Assembly (NCBI RefSeq): GCF_032362555.1
Contig: NC_083508.1
Coordinates: forward strand, 6,291,001-6,355,000
Source of the DNA: Amyelois transitella
Lineage: Eukaryota; Arthropoda; Insecta; Lepidoptera; Pyralidae
DNA length: 64,000 nucleotides
Direction: 5' to 3'
Below, in pieces: positions 57,456 through 64,000 of the stretch (position 1 is the first letter of the stretch; the number at the start of each line of letters is the position of its first letter). Below the pieces are notes generated by a model. That model did no database searches and was not told the origin of the DNA. It saw only the letters and a list, made by a program, of their open reading frames with translations. A program made the position numbers and the translations under genes.

Positions 57456-59609
57456 TTCTTTTGAGCCGTTACACTATGAATATATATCCGTGTTATCAAG
57501 GGAGCGATGAAGACAGAAGTGTCTTCTTGTGCGCTTTTACATATATTCTTTAATAGTATTAGTTAAACGTCGCACGTTTATGTCCTAATGCAAGTCTTCC
57601 TTTTTATTTCTTTCTTAAAAAGGCGCTCAGCATTTTTGTTTAAACTTTGAATTATTTTGATGTTATTGTTTCCACCTTTGGGAAGGGCCCAAAAAGGGTG
57701 TGCGTTTTGACTATGATCCTGGATAGGGTGAGTCAGGTTTGTAGGTACACGGTGTTGTTTCGTGTAAATACTTATCCCATCAGGTTCGTGGTCATAGGCG
57801 CTGTGGTTTTGTGTGTCTCTCTAGATACGAACCGGAACTAACCCCAGAAGGATAACAAGCCTAAATTTATCAATGAAATCATAAAAAAAATATTTTTTGT
57901 ATTCAAAGTAATAATGCAGTTTGTAAGTTACAATCAGTAAAATCAGGGAGCGTTGAACTCTCGTAAAATTCATGTTTGACGTTATAAAATAAACTGGTCT
58001 TCGGGGACTCACATAAACACTCTTTTTACAACTGTCTAACTACTAGTTCACATAACATTTTTAACATCTTTAGTAAATTTGTATTACAATGAGCTTTTTA
58101 TTTTTTACTTCAAAATATTAATTGCCTTAGATAAGTTGTAGACTACCGTGGTTCTTGGCATTATTCCGCAAGAGCATCACATTTTTTCAGATAATCAATT
58201 ATTGTTTAATTTTTTTTTAGATAAGGTTTAATTGTAATTAATTTTAGTTTATTTTAGCTTATTTATTTTATTGTAAACTTTATGTTAATTTAGTTTAAAT
58301 AAAAATATCTATTTATTTGACCCTTGTTAGTTGGTAAATATTTAAAAATCCAAGTAGGTATTGTGAAAACTATTTTGTTGTATTACTCGCCCACGATCAG
58401 AAGTGATTCAAATGAAGGAAAAGAAAACCAAATCTGTTTAAACTTTATTATCAGTGCAATCCATGTCAAGAGAGCTACTTAGATCTTCCTTATTTTAGAG
58501 TCGTAATTTGCAAGGTGGATTATCTTTCTTATTACCAATTTTGCCTAATAATTTTAGAGCTTATTTTGCAAATGTAATTAGGGACACTTTATGATCAAAG
58601 ATGCTATCAGAAGGGAAGTGAGTTTATTTGGTCATTTCAATATTTATTAAATTTGCATCACACGTTATTGGCGAATGACTACTGAACATTGTGGCAAACA
58701 AATGCTGTCCTACTTCTCATATCGAACAAGCGACAGGCCGCTAAATAGCGGTCGAGGTCCGCCGCCCACCTCGAAACTGAACATATTGCAACCGTATGTT
58801 GAATCGAATCTTATCTCGATTATTTCTCTACTTCACCTTGTACGCTTCCGTCATCATCATTGGAAGCTGACATCATCATAAACTTATATATCATCGCTAC
58901 TTTCAGAAATATATGTAACTCGTAATAAATTCTAGATATCTACGCGCTGACATTTTGTGCAGGCACGAGCGTATCTATGGAAAATTATATGAATATTTGA
59001 TGCGATGTGCTAACTAGAAACGATTTAAGCATATTTTATTTAGTTGACTGGAATGCTGGATCCTTTGATAGCTTTTGCATATGTAGATTCTTTTTCTTAG
59101 GTCAATAGGCATCCTAATTATCTTTTGAAAAACAAATACTACTATTATGTTTTACAATTTCAATAACAAAGTTTTGTATTATAATAAATCTATAAAATTA
59201 TTAGTATAATAAATCTATAAAAATCAGCATAATTATTATTCAGAATTTTGTGAATATGTTGTGAATTCAGAATTCAAAATTATATTATAACGGTAAATTT
59301 TTTTGTAAGTATATCATAAATTACATAAATATAATCTTTTAAAATATTAAGTAAAATAAATGTTATAATATCCTACCTAGTACGTTTTAATTAAATGGCC
59401 GTATAAGTCTCTATCCTTATTTATAGGCAAGATCGTGACAGTAAAATGTGGTGGCGCTGTCGCGGCGCGGCAGCCGTGATGCCATCGTCTTGTCTGATGT
59501 CATAGCTATATTATAAGTTCGCTCACCCATCGTAGAAAGGTTTGTCATATCCTGTTTTTCTATATGTACTTAGGTATAGGCATATTGGCAAATGAAACTA
59601 AATAAAGCA

Positions 59610-59695
59610 AGCCATATAGCTGAATGTAGCCATTCAGTCTTTTCGAGACTGTTGGCTCTGTCTACCCCGTAAAATATAACGACGTGATTATACGT
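59610..59695 (+). repeat. SINE 3' fragment
   Basis: GCCATATAGCTGAATGTAGC, TCGAGACTGTTGGCTCTGTC and GACGTGATTATACGTATG. Confidence 0.75.
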
Positions 59696-60105
59696 ATGAA
59701 GGTGTGTATAAAGTCATAAAATTGTCAGAATTTTATAATATCTGCTTTTTAATCAAATTTATTTTTACCTACCTATCTACCAACATTACCTCACCATTCC
59801 TAAAATAAATTAAAAACAAATCAACTTTGAGAATACCATGCACACTCTATTGAATGTCCATGAATCTTAATTAAAAAAAGTCCCTATTGAAAGGCACATC
59901 CATTAAATTAATAAGACGTGACGTAACAACTTTATTCATAGTTTAAAACGAAATCATCATGATTCATTGAAATTGGAACGACATTGAATAAAATTATTGT
60001 TTATTTAAATAAAAAAATTGGTTATTTGATGAAATGACATATGAGTAAAATGATTTTTAATAACGTTGTGTGGTGGTATTTTTATTAAACGTTTCCATTG
60101 GTCCC

Positions 60106-60168
60106 ATATCATTGACATAGCAGTATTTCATTTATATAGTAATTGAAATTCTACTATGTCAATGATAT
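60106..60168. repeat. 63-nt imperfect hairpin
   Basis: ATATCATTGACATAG (60106-60120) pairs perfectly with 60154-60168; the stem continues inward with about 8 of 10 pairs, leaving a loop of ~13 nt. See the matching finding. Confidence 0.7.
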
Positions 60169-60261
60169 TATGCGGCAAAAAAGGAAAATCGGTGTAGGTT
60201 TTAAGTTGTAAAAACTATTGAAATGTAAGGCACTAAGTATTTTAAGGCTAAGATGAGACCG

Positions 60262-60400
60262 CTTTACATACATACATTTAATCACGTTTATATCCCTTGC
60301 GGGGTAGACAGAGCCAGCAGTCTGGAAAAGACTGATAGGCCACGTTCAGCTGTTTGGCTTGATGATAGAATTGAGATTTTAATAGTGATTCAGAAATATA
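60262..60400 (-). repeat. SINE fragment, inverted
   Basis: CATACATACATTTAATCACG, TCCCTTGCGGGGTAGACAGA and AAGACTGATAGGCCACGTTC, truncated in the central block. Confidence 0.85.
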
Positions 60401-60481
60401 ATTAAACATGTGACTAGGTATTTTATGCAACGTTAAAAAGCAACAAAAAGTTATACCTACACTACCCTACCGATTATTTAA

Positions 60482-60530
60482 AATATAATCACGTCTATAT
60501 CCCTTGCGGGGAAGACAGAGCCAACAGTAT
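60482..60530 (-). repeat. SINE 3' fragment, inverted
   Basis: TATAATCACGTCTATATCCC and GGAAGACAGAGCCAACAG only. Confidence 0.75.
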
Positions 60531-60595
60531 CAGTAACTTTAAGTCACGTTTATGATCGTTTCTAATTGCAAATAAAAAATATTAAGTAAGTATAT

Positions 60596-60760
60596 TTATT
60601 TAATTTGTACGTATATATGCATGTAGGTATATTTGTCAACTCTTTTATGCTAAAACTACTGAATGGATTTTCATGAAACTTTACAGTAATAATCTTATAA
60701 ATTAGAATTCGCATATTGAATTCTTATGTCGCGACTATTAATTCAACCAGATGCACCAAT
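60596..60760 (+). mobile_element. Helitron-like fragment
   Basis: ATGCTAAAACTACTGAATGG and ATTTTCATGAAACTTTACAG match the central block of the family; both ends are lost. Confidence 0.35.
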
Positions 60761-61349
60761 ATTTAGGTGGTTGTTTTGGAAATTTTATATAAAAATCCCT
60801 TTGGCTTTTTGTAATTAATAATATTTAGCAGCTCAACCATATTTAAAAAAATGAGTATTTATGCATTCAATATGAGATATATTTATTCACAAAATAACAC
60901 GACTGACAACACAAATCATTATGTTACTCGTATATATAGGGGAAGTCCGGGAGAGTTGAACCACTTTTTGTTTAAAGTATCGTAATTTTCTTTAAATAAC
61001 ACTTAGGGATTCAATTATAGTATTAAACATTAGCTTATTTATTTGGGTCTACTTATGCATAATAACTTTTTGGCTTTTATAATACTGAAATATGTTATAC
61101 ATACTTCAATGAAAAATGGGATATGAGTCAACTCTCCCCACGCCAGGGGACACTTGACCCGGGGTATGGGGAGAGTTGAACATGTTATTTTTTAGGGAAT
61201 AATAAAAAAATAAACAGTTTAATATCAATCAGTCTTCTTAGTTCTTAACATTTGGTTTAAATTAAATACTTATTTTAACCATTTGGTAAGTTTCATTAAT
61301 CAGATTAAATTAATAATTACTTTCAAACAGCTGGTCTAAAATATAAATT

Positions 61350-63841
61350 TTAGGTACATTCATGACAAATATAATCGTCAATATCATCTGTAAGTCCTAC
61401 ACATATTTCATGGACATATCTGCGGCATAAACGACATAGACGCATGGTCATCATTTCTTCTGATTCGCAAACAAAACAATACCAACGATCATTAACGTCA
61501 GGATTTTCTGCAAAATCACAATCACTGGAACTATCAGCGTACGAAACATTTCCATCTTCACACTCTGTCTCACTATCATCATTCATATTTTTTGTCCTTT
61601 TCGGTTTTCCAATTTTGTTTTTCTGAGTTGTTTGTTTTGAACCTTGTCTAGTTTTCAATGTTTTCTTTTCTTTCTTTTTTTCTGGAACTTTCTTTTTTTT
61701 GTTATATTTTATTTTAGGATTTTGTTTGGTTTTTATTATTTTCCTTCCTCTTGGGTCTCGTGAAACTTTCTTATTAGTTGTATTGGCATCATTTTCATTT
61801 TCTGATTCAGAGTCGCTATTTTCAAGAACTCTTTTCCTAACCTTTCGTTTTTGTATTCCATCATTCTTCATATTGGATTGAGTTGCTTTTTGCTTCCTTT
61901 TCGGTTGTTCGCTGTTGTTTAGGGTTTCTGTCAGACATTTACTGTTATTTCCCTTCTCGGGCGTCATTGTCAGTATTTTGGTCTTGCCAGGCTGACGGCC
62001 TCTTCGCGCCATCTTTCGCGGAGGTGCTTTCGGAAATGGTCTCACCATTTCTGGAGTAATTAGATTTAAAGATGGTTCATTAGGTAAATATCCATGTGGT
62101 GGGGTAGAAGATGATCGTTTACTCGTGAGAAGTGCTGGTAAAGGTGATGTAGCTACTTGGAATCTGTTGGAATCTAATGGTTCTGAACTAGCACGAAATT
62201 TGGTGTTCTTAACAGATTTAATTGATTTCATAATGATTATGTTTTCAGCAGTATCTGAAACATGCTGTGGAGACTTCTCATATAATTCTAAAACAGACGG
62301 AGATCCCGGTTCAGGAGTCAATAAAACATTATTAGCCAAATTTTTGTTTGATGGTGAAATTGTGCACGGATTGAACGCACATTCTTGATGCTGTTCTAAG
62401 CCAGAAGAACCAGGACCAAAATCGCCAATATTCTGATCATTCTCAGAGTCTTGAAGAGAATCAGTTGGGTTTATTGTGTTATTCTGTTCAAGAAGGGATG
62501 ATTCCTGGACTTGGGCGGAGAACACAAGCTGACTCTCTAAAGAGACTGGTGCACTGGTTGATGGTTGTTCTTGAGAGAGTTCTCTATCCGTAACGGCAGA
62601 ACACAAAAAATTGTCGTCTGTGAAAATGTCAGGATTAAATGGATGGATACCTGCTTTTTGAAATCCACTTAATATGTTATTTATTTATTATGTCTATTCT
62701 ATTCTATTCTATTCTATTCTGTTACTTTGACTGAATGCTTGAGACATAATTGTTTTAATGAATCCAGGAATATTGTATATCGTAATAGTTTTGCCTGGAT
62801 TTGATAACATCCAATTATTCATGGCCGCGTTATATCGGGATTTAAATGAGGAATAAACTGCAATATCAAGTGGCTGTAATTTATTACTGCAGTGTGGTGG
62901 AAGAGTTAACAACGTGATACCATTACTTTTCGCAAAATTAATAGCATCAATGCCTACATGGCTCTCATGATTATCTAGTATCAAGAGTACGCGATTGTTC
63001 TCCGAGGCATGAGAGTATTTTGCAAAATGTTCAAGGAATTTCACAAAACTATTCGTGGTCATCCAACCACTTGGATAAGCATCTCCAGATGATCCTTCCG
63101 GTCCTTCCGATACAAAATATTCTTGATATCTAACCCTCGGAAATATAAAAAAGGGAGGTATCACGTTCCCAATCGCATTAACAGCGAAACAAAGTGTTAC
63201 GGTGGTTCCTCTATCTGCTGACGTGACTTGTCCCACTTGTTTTGACTTCATACTAGCTATTACTTTTGGACATGTTTGAACAGTCGTACAACCAGTTTCG
63301 TCGCAGTTGTATATGTTTTGAGCTTCAAAATTATACTTTTCGCGCACCGTCTTTAAATTTGTAAAGAAGTCGACGAGAAACGAGATAAGCTGGTCGCTTC
63401 TGGTGTTCGTAAGCTAACTTCTGGATTTCTAGAAAGAAAACCACGAAACCAGTCTTTTCCAGCGGCGTGGTTTCTTGACCAGCTATCAGGATATTTTTTT
63501 GAATTTACTGCGGCGAAATCAAAAGCTAATTGCATCGCTTGCTTTCTAGTCAGACCGTAATGCATTTTACTGCATGATAGTAAATATGCAACAAGGAGTT
63601 TTTCTTCAGAAACAGTAAATATTTGTGATTCTTTATACTGACTATTTTTGTCTTTAAATTTGTTGAGTTTTCCTTCATTTAATTTATATCGTCTTATTGT
63701 ACTTCTATCGATTCCATACTTAATAGACGTTTTTCGTATGGATGCACCCTCTTTTAACTCACGTAAAGCGTTTTCTAACTCAGTGGCGGTATATTTTTTT
63801 CTTTTGCGCGTGTTTTCAGAGGACTTGTACTTAAACGGCAT
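61350..63841 (-). pseudogene. DDE-type transposase (HTH_psq/CENP-B/DDE_1) with C-terminal PHD-like finger, broken
   Basis: Three pieces in order: 63841-63353 has a Pipsqueak-type helix-turn-helix (RKYTATELENALREL is approximated by KYTATELENALRELKEG; then YGIDRSTIRRYK) and a CENP-B-like HTH (NHAAGKDWFRGFLSRNPE). 63347-62709 is the DDE catalytic core with the three acidic residues in YNCDETG, LILDNHESH and NKLQPLDIAVYSS. 62606-61350 is a long basic, serine-rich tail ending in a C4HC3 finger: CFVC, RLCRLC, YVHEIC, YICHEC. A frameshift deletion lies near 63350-63390; the second break is an ATTCT microsatellite (62696-62720) that adds stop codons. After it, frame resumes at about 62670. The element is therefore probably inactive, though decay is young: each piece is long and clean. 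Confidence 0.85.
62696..62720. repeat. ATTCT pentanucleotide microsatellite inside the transposase
   Basis: Five tandem ATTCT units (plus a partial unit upstream). Read on the coding strand it gives repeated NRIE-stop frames and interrupts the transposase. Confidence 0.9.
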
Positions 63842-64000
63842 TTTTCATCCAATTAACCTGTAAAAAAAGTTTTATTTATCGTAATAAAACAAGCAAAACC
63901 CAAACCAAACTCCAAAATCTGTCATATACACTATAGAGGGAGAGTTGATCCACTGAGCATGTCTCCCGACCTCACCATGGTGCAACTCTCCCGCATATAC

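Larger units (their letters stand above)
49421..60930. other. 11.5-kb region without a supported coding exon
   Basis: Apart from the repeats, hairpins and GC-rich segments listed separately, no reading frame shows a known domain together with valid splice sites. It may be intergenic or a large intron of a gene whose exons lie outside the window. Confidence 0.45.
60939..64000 (-). mobile_element. Tigger/pogo-type DNA transposon, nearly whole
   Basis: The left end (GGGGAAGTCCGGGAGAGTTG, 60940 on) and the right end (TGCAACTCTCCCGCATATAC, 63981-64000) form imperfect inverted termini around CGGGAGAGTTG. GGAGAGTTGA-like motifs recur subterminally at 61125, 61170 and 63943. They enclose a broken transposase on the minus strand. 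The right terminus coincides with the window edge, so the exact end and TA target duplication cannot be checked. Confidence 0.7.

Noticed and set aside
57647-57841. 64-codon plus ORF
   Set aside because: No domain, no splice context, and surroundings are AT-rich noncoding DNA.
1-64000. tRNA, rRNA, CRISPR arrays or bacterial-type operons
   Set aside because: No cloverleaf with A and B boxes, no rRNA blocks and no spaced repeats were seen; introns and repeats show a eukaryotic nuclear region.
1-64000. The SINE family as tRNA-derived
   Set aside because: I could not align its 5' end to tRNA A and B box consensus with confidence, so no tRNA origin is claimed; only the shared 3' end with the LINE is.

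Overview
The window looks like nuclear DNA of a moth or butterfly (Lepidoptera). It is AT-rich and intron-dense, and short conserved exons alternate with many copies of interspersed repeats that I associate with lepidopteran genomes: a SINE ending in an ATGTATG tail, RTE-type and CR1/Jockey-type LINE fragments, and Helitron-like pieces ending in CTAGT. All proteins were read by eye from the sequence. Family names rest on recognised residue patterns; no database search was run.

Layout. 1-1290 is the 3' part of a decayed RTE-like LINE. 4290-4646 (minus) is an uncertain small membrane-protein ORF, divergent from VPS35L (4708-15805, plus, 18 coding exons, 933 aa), a Retriever/Commander subunit. 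16746-19195 (plus) is a TATA-box gene for an unrecognised 675-aa secreted protein with two four-cysteine modules. 21602-23009 (plus) is an unrecognised two-exon gene of 114 aa. 23479-38974 (minus) is Nipped-B/NIPBL, the cohesin loader (26 coding exons, 1955 aa). 42261-45952 (plus) is a DHRS7B-like short-chain dehydrogenase. 48030-49420 (minus) is TMEM11/PMI, a mitochondrial inner-membrane morphology protein. From 49421 to about 60930 I find no supportable coding exon, only repeats, two hairpins and a possible promoter near 54000. 60939-64000 is a Tigger/pogo-type DNA transposon with a broken transposase that carries a C-terminal PHD-like finger.

For each of the six spliced gene models the splice phases agree across all exons and the summed coding length is a multiple of three; this is the main support for the exon limits. 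The host genes are housekeeping functions (endosomal recycling, sister-chromatid cohesion, a membrane-anchored reductase, mitochondrial shape) plus two unrecognised proteins, so there is no operon-like joint pathway. DHRS7B and TMEM11 lie tail to tail, as I recall for human 17p11.2. The most unusual observations are a decayed duplicate of a Nipped-B exon split by a LINE, a SINE whose 3' end matches the LINE at the left edge, a long perfect-looking fold-back in the TMEM11 intron, and the unrecognised secreted precursor.
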